A DNA stretch of 6,792 bases from Chloroflexota bacterium (GCA_012798275.1 JAAZNO010000371.1:1-6792), one strand, 5' to 3'; counted from the stretch's first letter, positions 1 to 5,723 are shown. Numbers and translations: made by a program. The notes: generated by a model from the sequence alone, not told the origin.

Positions 1-623
1 GACCCCGGCGCGTCCGCCTCGAGCGCGGCTTCGAGGTAGTCCAGCATCGCCTCCACCTCGCCGATGACTTCGGGCTGTGGCCGATGTCCGCGCCAGGGCC
101 ACAACCTGGGAAGCGCGGCCCCGCGGCGCAACGTGCCCCGTCCCAACGCGGCACGCAAGTAGGCATCCAGCGGCGGGGGAAGCTCGAGCGTCCCCTCGCG
201 CACCTGCAGGCGCACTTCGCCCGGCGTGCAACGCTGCCGGTACGCCAACACCGCCACCGCCGTGTCCCCGATGTGACGCGCCAGCCCGTCCCGGGAATAG
301 ACACCGCGGCGGGTCAGGTGCAGCCAGCGCAGCCATTCCGAAACCCGTCCGCCGGGATGGGGGGTCGCACGGGCAGTCGGCGGCGGGGCGACGCTGCCCG
401 CCAGTAGCCGCAACGCCACCAGCAAGGTGCCCAGCACCAGCGCCCCCCAGATCACGGGCTGCGGCAGGCTCTCAAAGACGCGCCCCACGAGCCACAGGAA
501 ATACGCCAGGGGGACGACCACCAGCTCACGGATCCAGGCGCGCCACCACCAGGCCAGCAACGCCGCCAGCGGCAATCCCAGCGCCGCCGCGAGCCACCAG
601 AATACCGGAGGGGACTTCTTCAT
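1..623 (-). CDS. Membrane protein partnered with DUF4129 gene (partial, C-terminus outside window)
   Basis: The frame starts at ATG 623 and stays open for 207 codons to the left edge, so the C-terminus is missing. I translated it by hand. It begins MKKSPPVFWWLAAALGLPLA, with a hydrophobic Trp-rich segment at about residues 8-27, a second at about 35-48 and a third at about 58-72. A soluble, Arg-rich region follows, containing WLRWLHLTRRGVYSRDGLAR and ending in an acidic, helical-looking stretch (EVIGEVEAMLDYLEAALEAD). Its ATG overlaps the TGA of the upstream DUF4129 gene as ATGA (620-623), with GGGGAG four bases ahead of the start, so translational coupling is likely. I do not recognise a named domain. 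From known DUF4129 neighbourhoods (MoxR ATPase, DUF58, transglutaminase-like proteins) I infer a role in the same membrane-associated module. That it is a real gene is well supported; its function is unknown. Confidence 0.8.
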   Translation of the reverse strand, partial: MKKSPPVFWWLAAALGLPLAALLAWWWRAWIRELVVVPLAYFLWLVGRVFESLPQPVIWGALVLGTLLVALRLLAGSVAPPPTARATPHPGGRVSEWLRWLHLTRRGVYSRDGLARHIGDTAVAVLAYRQRCTPGEVRLQVREGTLELPPPLDAYLRAALGRGTLRRGAALPRLWPWRGHRPQPEVIGEVEAMLDYLEAALEADAPG

Positions 624-1483
624 CGGACTCCCCGGCAGGCGGAGACGATGGCGCTCAGACTGGCGATAGCGCGTTGCTCGTCCAGCGCGCCCGGCGCGCG
701 CCTGCCGTAGCGCGCCGCCTCGAAGAGCTGCACCAGCTCCATCACCGGCGCCTGAGGCAGCCCCAGGCGCTGCAGCTGCAGTTCAAACTCCCGCGCGGTC
801 ATCGCGTCCTGCCGCTGCACGCCGCGCGTCGTCGCCACCACCCGCTCCATTTCGGCGTAACAGCGGATGACGATGGCGCGCAGGTCGCCGCCCTCCCGCA
901 GGGCCTCGAGCGCGACCCCGGCCTCCTGCGCCAGCAATTCGAGCGGCGCCGGCTGCGGTTGATGGCGTTGCCAAAGCATCCACAGGCCGCCGCCCACCAC
1001 GGCGATCGCCAACAGCGCGATCCCCCCACTCACCGACCAGACCACCCATCCCGCCGGGGCCGAAAACGTGTCCCCTGCCAGCGCGTCAGCCTGGGGAATC
1101 GCGGATTCTTCAGCGAGCGGCTCCTGCGACTCAAAGGGAGGGCGCTCCGCGTTCTGGATCGCCCGTGCCAGGAGAAAAAGCATCCCCACGGACACCATGC
1201 CCCGCAGGACGCGCCGTCGCAAGCGCCGATCGACCAGCGCCACGATGAGCGCCAACGGCGCGAGCACCAGGGCGATCAACACCAGCAGCCGCACCGCGAC
1301 GAACAACCACTCCGCGCGCAGCTCGCCCTCGTAGGTTTCAAACCGCAGGAGCCACGAGAAATCGAGCGCTAACGGGCGTCCCGAGGTCAACGTGAGGGTG
1401 CGCAAGGCGCCGGCGAGCAGCAAAAGCGCCGCCAGCGCCGCGCAGAGCACTCCGAAGCGTTGCAGTTTTCGACGATGAGCCAC
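620..1483 (-). CDS. DUF4129 domain-containing membrane protein
   Basis: The protein has 287 residues. Hydrophobic segments lie at about residues 10-28, 60-84 and 94-108, followed by an extracytoplasmic-looking acidic/Pro stretch (113-144), a fourth transmembrane segment at about 146-171, and a C-terminal soluble domain (about 178-285). That domain carries DUF4129 hallmarks: DLRAIVIRCYAEMERVV (200-216), a TAREFELQL-like segment (229-237) and LFEAARYGRR (253-262). DUF4129 has no assigned biochemical activity; it is typically encoded with MoxR-family AAA ATPases, DUF58 and transglutaminase-like membrane proteins. The start is GTG at 1483: an in-frame TAG lies two codons upstream, and AGGGAG ends only about two bases before the GTG, which is unusually close. 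No in-frame ATG appears until residue 95, so this start is nearly forced. The stop overlaps the next gene's start (ATGA). It lies 54 bases after the aldo/keto reductase stop and may share its transcript. Confidence 0.88.
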   Translation of the reverse strand: MAHRRKLQRFGVLCAALAALLLLAGALRTLTLTSGRPLALDFSWLLRFETYEGELRAEWLFVAVRLLVLIALVLAPLALIVALVDRRLRRRVLRGMVSVGMLFLLARAIQNAERPPFESQEPLAEESAIPQADALAGDTFSAPAGWVVWSVSGGIALLAIAVVGGGLWMLWQRHQPQPAPLELLAQEAGVALEALREGGDLRAIVIRCYAEMERVVATTRGVQRQDAMTAREFELQLQRLGLPQAPVMELVQLFEAARYGRRAPGALDEQRAIASLSAIVSACRGVR

Positions 1484-1537
1484 GTCTCCCTACACGCGCG
1501 TGCGATCATCCTGACGCGCCAGGAATGCGAATCGCGC

Positions 1538-2398
1538 TCACACGAACAGCGGCGCCATGCCCTGCGCTTCGACCAACGCCGCCATCTCCGCCGCGGTAGG
1601 ACGTCGTTCGAAGCGCGCCGCCGCGTCCAGCACCAGCGGCAGCAGGTGAATGTCGCCCACGGTGTTGAGAAAGACACGCGCGTCGCCTAGCACCCAGTGA
1701 ACGGCCTGGTCAATGGCTGCCGGCGCCTCCAACGGCTGATACCAGGTGCTCCGATTGCGCGCCGTGTCCGCCGGCCAGGGGCGCCGGCAGAGCGATTTGA
1801 TGGTCTGTACGGCGACGTTGCGGCTGGCGCAGACGGCCAGCAGCGCCTCAAAATCGGCGGCGTACTGCGGATTCTGCATCAGCACGTAGTTGTAGGGCAG
1901 CAAAACTGTGTCAAAGTCGAAGCGTTCGAGGCTGCGCAGGTGCATCCGCGGCGCGACCAGCTCGTGCCCGGTGACTCCCAGGAAGCGCACGATCCCCTGA
2001 TCGCGGGCCTGGATGAAGGCCTGCAGCGCGCCGTCAGGCCCCATCGCCGTCTGCCAGTCCTGCTCGGTGATGAGGACGTGCATCTGCCAGAGATCAATGT
2101 GATCGGTCTGCAGCAGTTGCAGCGAGGTCTCCAGCTCCGCCCAGGCGCCCTCGTACGTGCGCTGTTCCGTCTTGGTCGCCAGGAAGAATTCATCGCGGTG
2201 CTCGCGCATCCATGGCCCGATGCGCAGTTCCGCCTGACCGTAGGAATGGGCGGTGTCAATGTGATTGACGCCGTAGCGCAACAGCAGCGCGAGGACCTGA
2301 TCCGCCTCTTCCTGCGTCACATTGCCGAGCGCCGCCGCCCCAAAGAGCGTGCGCGTGCTCATGTGTCCCGTGCGTCCGAAGCCCTTCTTTTCAATCAT
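1538..2398 (-). CDS. Aldo/keto reductase family oxidoreductase
   Basis: The protein has 286 residues and an AKR (beta/alpha)8-barrel sequence. The catalytic tetrad is complete: Asp48 and Tyr53 in HIDTAHSYG, Lys76 in [10 protein letters not shown] and His107 in [19 protein letters not shown] (about 138-146) is the usual barrel strand in the middle of the family, and the C-terminal part (about 230-265) corresponds to the cofactor-binding region, though its usual basic NADPH motif is not obvious. Family members reduce aldehydes or ketones with NADPH in the cytoplasm; the substrate cannot be read from sequence. The length is slightly short for the family (about 280-340). The start ATG at 2398 has a strong AAGGGGG (2405-2411) six bases upstream. 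It lies 136 bases downstream of fbp with no convincing terminator between, so read-through from fbp is possible. No frameshift or truncation is visible. Confidence 0.92.
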   Translation of the reverse strand: MIEKKGFGRTGHMSTRTLFGAAALGNVTQEEADQVLALLLRYGVNHIDTAHSYGQAELRIGPWMREHRDEFFLATKTEQRTYEGAWAELETSLQLLQTDHIDLWQMHVLITEQDWQTAMGPDGALQAFIQARDQGIVRFLGVTGHELVAPRMHLRSLERFDFDTVLLPYNYVLMQNPQYAADFEALLAVCASRNVAVQTIKSLCRRPWPADTARNRSTWYQPLEAPAAIDQAVHWVLGDARVFLNTVGDIHLLPLVLDAAARFERRPTAAEMAALVEAQGMAPLFV

Positions 2399-2427
2399 CT
2401 GTAACCCCCTTCAAAATAGAGAGCAGT

Positions 2428-2484
2428 GAACCGTGAGAAGAGAGTCGTCGTAGCCTGCGAGCACGACTCACCACTCACATTTTC
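2428..2484 (-). repeat. Small intergenic repeat, copy 1 (downstream of fbp)
   Basis: This 57-base segment shares an ordered set of words with 3687-3730. On the plus strand these are GAACCGTGAG (2428-2437) at one end and CACGACTCAC (2462-2471) then ATTTTC (2479-2484) at the other. The only difference within the latter block is an extra seven bases, CACTCAC (2472-2478), which duplicate the preceding motif. Inside is an inverted repeat, GAGTCGT (2442-2448) and ACGACTC (2463-2469), giving a 7-bp stem with a 14-base loop. The repeat lies wholly in the non-coding gap between fbp and the aldo/keto reductase gene. It could be a REP/MITE-like element; its identity is not recognised. Confidence 0.55.
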
Positions 2485-2534
2485 GTCCCCGATGGGGTGC
2501 CGCAGGAACATGCCAACTCCTTGGAGATCGTCCC

Positions 2535-3563
2535 TCACCCATACTTCCGAATGTACTCCTCTGCCTTCTGCACCAGCGTCCGGTCGCCGATGAAGAGCGC
2601 CGTGCGTTGGTGCAAATCCGTGGGAACGATGTCCAGGATGTTCTGCATCCCATCCGAGGCGTAGCCGCCCGCGTTGGTCGCAATGACCCCCAGGGGCGCG
2701 GCCTCGTAGAGCAGGCGCAATTTGGGACGCGGCCTGTCAGGGTCGGCATAGCTCAAGGGATAGTAGAAGACGCCGCCATGCAGCAGGTTGCGGTGGAAAT
2801 CCGACACCAGCGAGCCGACGTAGCGCGACGAGAGCTCCGCCGGCGGCTCCTCCGGCTCCATCCCCTGCAGGTAACGGTGGAACCGCTGCACACCGGGACT
2901 CCAGTAGCGCTCATATGCGATGTTGGCGCTGCTGTAATGGGGCTGTGCGGGCATGTGAATGTCCGGATGCGAGAGCAAGAACTCGCCGAGATCCGGCTCT
3001 AAGGTAAAGCCATGCACCCCATTGCCGGCCGTGTAGACCAGCATGGTGCTCGAACCGTAAAGGACATAGCCCGCGGCGACCATGTCCCGCCCCGGTTGCA
3101 GGCAATCTTCCACTACCCCCGGCGCCCCCAGGGGTGATTTGCGGCGATAGATCGAGAAGATCGTCCCCACGCTCACGTTCGCCGCGATGTTGGAAGAGCC
3201 ATCCACGGGGTCGAAGATGAGCACGTACTTGCCTCCCGCCATAGCGGGGTTGCCGGGCACGATGCTGACGATGCTTTCGAGCTCCTCCGTCGCCATGATA
3301 CCCACGCGCCCGGTGTAGCTGTTCATGCGGATGAAGGTCTCATTGGCGAAGACGTCCAGCCGCATCTGCTCCTCACCCTGAACGTTGACGGTGCCCGCCT
3401 TGCCGATGATGTCGCCCAGGCCAGCGCGACGAATTTCGCGTGAGATAATTTTGGCCGCCAGGGCAATGTCGTAGAGGAGATTGGTGAACGTTCCCGTCGC
3501 TTCGGGGTAGGCGCGTTCCTGCTCCAGAATGTGCTGTTCCATGGTGATGATTTTGGAAAACAT
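2535..3563 (-). CDS. fbp: Fructose-1,6-bisphosphatase class I
   Basis: The enzyme hydrolyses fructose 1,6-bisphosphate to fructose 6-phosphate and phosphate, the committed gluconeogenic step, also used in the Calvin cycle. The 342 residues align along their length with class I FBPases. Metal-site residues are Glu93-Glu94 (MATEELES), Asp118 and Asp121 (DPVDGSSN) and Glu287 ([10 protein letters not shown]). Substrate-site landmarks are [11 protein letters not shown] (211-221), [12 protein letters not shown] (247-258), Lys281, and [23 protein letters not shown] near the end. Thr27 and Lys112-Tyr113 correspond to AMP-site positions in the mammalian enzyme, so AMP inhibition is possible but unproven. 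One oddity: the usual DGSSNID motif ends in Ala127 here instead of Asp. The start ATG at 3563 has AAGGAGG (3571-3577) seven bases upstream; Met8 has no such site. The gene is preceded by a 339-base non-coding region with a candidate promoter and several hairpins. Confidence 0.97.
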   Translation of the reverse strand: MFSKIITMEQHILEQERAYPEATGTFTNLLYDIALAAKIISREIRRAGLGDIIGKAGTVNVQGEEQMRLDVFANETFIRMNSYTGRVGIMATEELESIVSIVPGNPAMAGGKYVLIFDPVDGSSNIAANVSVGTIFSIYRRKSPLGAPGVVEDCLQPGRDMVAAGYVLYGSSTMLVYTAGNGVHGFTLEPDLGEFLLSHPDIHMPAQPHYSSANIAYERYWSPGVQRFHRYLQGMEPEEPPAELSSRYVGSLVSDFHRNLLHGGVFYYPLSYADPDRPRPKLRLLYEAAPLGVIATNAGGYASDGMQNILDIVPTDLHQRTALFIGDRTLVQKAEEYIRKYG

Positions 3564-3570
3564 AGGTGGG

Positions 3571-3593
3571 CCTCCTTCGAAAATGGCTTCGAA
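3571..3593 (-). promoter_or_regulatory. fbp ribosome binding site with adjoining paired TTCGAA palindromes
   Basis: AAGGAGG (3571-3577) lies seven bases before the fbp ATG and fixes that start. Directly 5' of it in the transcript are two copies of TTCGAA (3588-3593 and 3576-3581). Each is self-complementary, so in RNA the two copies can pair as a 6-bp stem with a six-base loop (GCCATT). The last two bases of the stem are the first two of the Shine-Dalgarno sequence. Pairing could therefore partly hide the ribosome binding site. The sequence shows the arrangement; a regulatory effect is only inferred. Confidence 0.6.
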
Positions 3594-3600
3594 TAAACAT

Positions 3601-3627
3601 GAATTTCACGAATAAGATTAGAAATTC
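3601..3627. repeat. Inverted repeat GAATTTC-N13-GAAATTC upstream of fbp
   Basis: GAATTTC (3601-3607) and GAAATTC (3621-3627) are perfect reverse complements separated by 13 bases, so the half-site centres are 20 bases (about two helical turns) apart. The spacer is AT-rich. The element sits about 40 bases upstream of the fbp start codon. It could be a dimeric repressor operator or a leader hairpin; no regulator family is recognised from the half-site. Confidence 0.4.
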
Positions 3628-3656
3628 CTGGCCCCCGGGGCTACTACGTCCTCAAA

Positions 3657-3676
3657 CACCGCGCTTCAGCGCGGTG
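3657..3676. repeat. Perfect 8-bp hairpin with TTCA loop, REP or IS200/IS605-end-like
   Basis: CACCGCGC (3657-3664), loop TTCA (3665-3668), GCGCGGTG (3669-3676) form a perfect GC-rich stem. No T-run follows on the plus strand and only TTT follows on the minus strand, so it is a poor intrinsic terminator. Short GC-rich hairpins with CTTCAG-like loops are typical of REP/palindromic elements and of the subterminal hairpins of IS200/IS605-family elements. I see no TnpA, TnpB or second end nearby, so at most this is a solitary remnant. Confidence 0.5.
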
Positions 3677-3686
3677 GGCTCGTGTC

Positions 3687-3730
3687 GAACCCGTGAGCCG
3701 TCGCCGTCGCTGCTCACGACTCACATTTTC
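3687..3730 (-). repeat. Small intergenic repeat, copy 2 (upstream of fbp)
   Basis: This 44-base segment is the partner of 2428-2484 in the same orientation. On the plus strand it has GAACCCGTGAG (3687-3697) at one end and the uninterrupted CACGACTCACATTTTC (3715-3730) at the other. Its inverted repeat is CGTGAGC (3692-3698) and GCTCACG (3712-3718), a 7-bp stem with a 13-base loop containing two CGTCGC-like words. The two copies flank fbp as direct repeats about 1.2 kb apart. Confidence 0.55.
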
Positions 3731-3788
3731 AGCCTTGGATGATGGACGTCAGCACCTGGCGTCTCCTGCGAAAATGGCAAATCACTTA

Positions 3789-3829
3789 CGTTCACACATG
3801 TGCACGTGTCCCCGTTCGCACCTTCGCAC
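3789..3829. repeat. Cluster of degenerate GTTCRCAC words
   Basis: CGTTCACAC (3789-3797), CGTTCGCAC (3813-3821) and CTTCGCAC (3822-3829) recur, and between them lies a run of self-complementary words (CACATGTG, GTGCAC, CACGTG at 3795-3808). The cluster is immediately downstream of the candidate fbp promoter, so it would form the first part of the leader. The copies are too irregular in spacing for CRISPR. Significance is uncertain. Confidence 0.4.
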
Positions 3830-3837
3830 GTATGACT

Positions 3838-3866
3838 ATTATAGCATCAGCCGCTTCGGAAGGAAA
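3838..3866 (-). promoter_or_regulatory. Candidate extended -10 promoter for fbp
   Basis: On the minus strand TGCTATAAT (3846 to 3838) matches the extended -10 consensus TGNTATAAT exactly. Seventeen bases further upstream is TTTCCT (3866-3861), a weak -35 (three of six matches), which is acceptable for an extended -10 promoter. Transcription would start near 3831, giving a leader of about 268 bases before the fbp ATG. It lies after the stop of the phosphatase gene, so fbp probably has its own promoter. This is a match to the housekeeping-sigma consensus only. Confidence 0.55.
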
Positions 3867-3902
3867 TTCATCCCCCGGCGCTCTCCGGCGCAAAAGGGAC
3901 GG

Positions 3903-4640
3903 CTAGGTCAGCAGCGACTTGGGAAGAAAATCCACGCGGTTGGTGTAGACGAGCCGAATGGGCTCCAGAGGCAGCATCTCCGGCTGGAAGTCAATGCGGG
4001 TGACAGCGGTGTTCTGCAGCTCCAGCCAGACGGGAGCTTCCGCCGGTAAATCCAGGATGGCCCGCAGCAGGTGATTGTAAAATCCCGCATGGCTGACCAT
4101 GGCGACGCGGTCGTCCGTGTCGCCGTGCCGCTCCAGGAGCGTCTGCAGCACTCGCCGCGCGCGCAGGGGACGCTCCGCGTAGGGCTCAAAAGGGCGATTC
4201 CACCAGCCAGAGTCCCAATCGCCTTCCGGCAGGAGCAGCTCCGGGAAACGCGCCACGAACCCGGCGCGGGTGGTCCCCGGCAGGCCGATCTGCGCTTGCG
4301 TTTCCACGTCGGTGTAGAAGACACCGCCCGTCTCGTGGAGGTCCTCCCAAACGACGAGCGGTAATCCCAGCGCGCGGGCGACGGGCAAGGCCGTCTCGAT
4401 CGCCCGCAGCATGGGACTGCAATAGAGATGCGTGAGATGAAAGCCACTGAGGTTATGGCTGGCCGCGACTGAGTTGCCGCCAGCGACGCCGGGTGCGGCG
4501 AGAAACGCCGCCAGGTGCGCCGCCTGCTGCCGCCCTACGTCGGTCAACTCCGGGTCGGAGCTGCGCCCGGCGTCCGACCCGGTCTGGTCCCACAGAAGAT
4601 TGTTTTCAGATTGTCCATGGCGAATGAAGTAAAGCTGCAT
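3903..4640 (-). CDS. Histidine phosphatase family protein (phosphoglycerate mutase-like)
   Basis: The protein begins MQLYFIRHGQSENN, the signature of the histidine phosphatase superfamily; the catalytic His that is transiently phosphorylated is His8. Other active-site residues, numbered from this start, are Arg7, Arg79 (YCSPMLRAIETA), Glu103 (DLHETGG) and His184 (MVSHAGFYNH). The 245 residues are longer than minimal members because of an extra loop after the second helix (about 50-66) and a 50-residue insert with GVFYTDVETQAQIGLPGTTRAGF. Members act on phosphoglycerate, sugar phosphates or other phosphoesters; the substrate is not predictable here. An in-frame GTG at 4673 would add 11 residues, but it lacks a ribosome binding site and the extra residues precede the usual first beta strand. 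ATG 4640 has GGAGG 11 bases upstream and is preferred. It follows the SDR gene by 81 bases. Confidence 0.9.
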   Translation of the reverse strand: MQLYFIRHGQSENNLLWDQTGSDAGRSSDPELTDVGRQQAAHLAAFLAAPGVAGGNSVAASHNLSGFHLTHLYCSPMLRAIETALPVARALGLPLVVWEDLHETGGVFYTDVETQAQIGLPGTTRAGFVARFPELLLPEGDWDSGWWNRPFEPYAERPLRARRVLQTLLERHGDTDDRVAMVSHAGFYNHLLRAILDLPAEAPVWLELQNTAVTRIDFQPEMLPLEPIRLVYTNRVDFLPKSLLT

Positions 4641-4650
4641 CGGGGGCCCA

Positions 4651-4658
4651 ACCTCCAG
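4651..4658 (-). promoter_or_regulatory. Ribosome binding site deciding the phosphatase start
   Basis: CTGGAGGT on the minus strand lies inside the N-terminal extension that would result from the GTG at 4673, and 10-11 bases before the ATG at 4640. Its presence, together with the absence of a purine-rich site before the GTG, supports the shorter protein. The spacing is at the long end of normal. Confidence 0.55.
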
Positions 4659-4721
4659 GAAAGTAATTTTCACACGAAGGCGCCGGGGGCACGGGGTTGT
4701 ATGAAATTTTGTCTGCTGGCC

Positions 4722-5723
4722 TTAGCCGTCCCGCCTTCCCGCCGCAGCCCGCACCTGCCGCTGCGCCGCGAGGATGCGATCCTCCCACTCCACCGCATCG
4801 GAATCGGGAATCCGCCCCTCACGATCGAGCGCCGCGATGACCTGCGCCATGCCGTCTTCCAAAGAGATGTGCGGCTGGAATTCGGGGACGTCGCGGAAGA
4901 GCTTGTCCGCGCTGTAGTACACGTGATGGGCGAAGATCTCCTCACAGATGGCAAAGCCGGGGATGTCGAAGGCGCGCAGATCGGCGAGCGGCACGCCGAC
5001 GAGGTCCACCTCCCGGCCCAACACGCGCATCGCCGTCCGGTGATAATCCGCCCAGGTCGTGAAGCCGCGTCGCACCATGTTGTAGGTCTGTCCGATGCAA
5101 TGTGCCTTGCCGATGACGTTCGCAAAACAGAGGGCAGCGTCGTCCACATGCAGGTGCTGATGCAGCGCATTGCCGTCGCCACAGACGACGAGCGGCTTCC
5201 CCTTGCGGATGCGGTCGAGCCAGGAGAACTCCGTCGCAATCTGCCGCAGCAAACCCTGCCGGGGGCCATACGTCGTCGAAGGTTTGATGATAGTGACCGG
5301 AAATCCCTCGTGGTAGTAGGCTTCCATAAACGCCGCATCTGCCGCGGCCTTGTTACAGGCGTAGGCCGTGATGGGGCGCAGCGGGTGATCCTCGGTCACG
5401 GGCAGCCAATCGGAGTCAATGCCGTAGGTGCAGGCCGTCGAGCACATGACGAAGTGCCCGACGCCGCGGAAGGCGCGGATGCTGCTCAGGGCGTCCTCAC
5501 GGTTGAAGCAGATCATGTCAATGGCGGCGTCGAAGTGTTCCGCCTGCATCCGCGCCTCGAAATCCGCACGGTTGGAACGGTCCCCCTGGAGTAGCCGTGC
5601 CCCTTCAGGCAACGCCGCGCTCTTCCCCCGATTGAAGCAGGTGACCTCATGTCCCTGCGCCAACAGCAATTTCACGAACGCCGTGCTGATATTCCCCGTC
5701 CCGCCGACCACACAGATGCGCAT
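4722..5723 (-). CDS. Extended SDR, NAD(P)-dependent epimerase/dehydratase family
   Basis: The protein has 333 residues with an N-terminal Rossmann fold. MRICVVGGTGNIS (1-13) is the dinucleotide motif, with Ser13 where the third glycine of GxxGxxG usually stands. FNRG (30-33) after the second strand, with Arg32, favours NADP(H). GDRSN (47-51) corresponds to the usual acidic position contacting the adenine. The catalytic residues are Ser95/Thr96 (MCSTACTYG), Tyr121 and Lys125 (YACNK). KPSTTYGPRQG (147-157) and HLHVDDAA (190-197) are typical of extended SDRs that bind nucleotide sugars or related substrates. The overall pattern resembles CSP41-like/atypical epimerases more than classical GalE; the substrate is unknown. 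The start ATG at 5723 has GAGGTGG (5727-5733) just upstream. It begins 73 bases after the MFS gene, behind a weak terminator, so it may have its own promoter, which I could not identify. Confidence 0.9.
   Translation of the reverse strand: MRICVVGGTGNISTAFVKLLLAQGHEVTCFNRGKSAALPEGARLLQGDRSNRADFEARMQAEHFDAAIDMICFNREDALSSIRAFRGVGHFVMCSTACTYGIDSDWLPVTEDHPLRPITAYACNKAAADAAFMEAYYHEGFPVTIIKPSTTYGPRQGLLRQIATEFSWLDRIRKGKPLVVCGDGNALHQHLHVDDAALCFANVIGKAHCIGQTYNMVRRGFTTWADYHRTAMRVLGREVDLVGVPLADLRAFDIPGFAICEEIFAHHVYYSADKLFRDVPEFQPHISLEDGMAQVIAALDREGRIPDSDAVEWEDRILAAQRQVRAAAGRRDG

Larger units (their letters stand above)
3564..3902. other. 339-base non-coding region upstream of fbp
   Basis: No credible gene lies here. 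In fbp's direction of transcription it holds, in order: CCGGCGC twice (3885-3891, 3875-3881); an extended -10 promoter (3838-3846); a cluster of degenerate GTTCRCAC-type words (3789-3829); repeat copy 2 with a 7-bp hairpin (3687-3730); a perfect 8-bp hairpin (3657-3676); a 7-bp inverted repeat with a 13-base spacer (3601-3627); and TTCGAA twice, the nearer copy touching the fbp ribosome binding site (3571-3593). The 60 or so bases nearest fbp are clearly more AT-rich than the rest of the window. I see no intrinsic terminator for the phosphatase gene that ends at 3903. Confidence 0.7.

Noticed and set aside
77..1372. A 431-codon open frame on the plus strand
   Set aside because: It lies antisense to two well-supported membrane-protein genes. 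Its product is a Pro/Arg/Ala-rich low-complexity sequence with no domain pattern, as expected from GC-rich third positions on the other strand.
1697..2404. A 235-codon open frame on the plus strand
   Set aside because: It is a shadow of the aldo/keto reductase gene, whose complete catalytic tetrad fixes the true strand and frame.
2487..2524. Two small hairpins downstream of fbp (CCCC-ATC-GGGG and CCAA-GGAG-TTGG) as a terminator
   Set aside because: Each stem is only 4 bp and no T-run follows on the minus strand, so there is no good case for an intrinsic terminator.
3657..3676. The 8-bp hairpin as a normal intrinsic terminator of the phosphatase gene
   Set aside because: It lies more than 220 bases past the stop codon, beyond a strong candidate promoter, and has at most TTT after the stem.
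3789..3829. CRISPR array
   Set aside because: The repeated words are 8-9 bases, irregularly spaced and without spacer-sized intervals; no cas gene is present.
3875..3891. CCGGCGC direct repeat as an attachment or target-site duplication
   Set aside because: The two copies are only three bases apart in GC-rich DNA and flank nothing.
3693..4049. A 118-codon plus-strand frame spanning the non-coding region
   Set aside because: It runs from the repeat/hairpin DNA into antisense of the phosphatase gene, has no ribosome binding site and gives an unstructured Arg/Ser-rich product.
4515..5594. A 359-codon open frame on the plus strand
   Set aside because: It is antisense to the SDR gene and the 5' end of the phosphatase gene, both of which have full catalytic motifs. 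The antisense product has no recognisable features.
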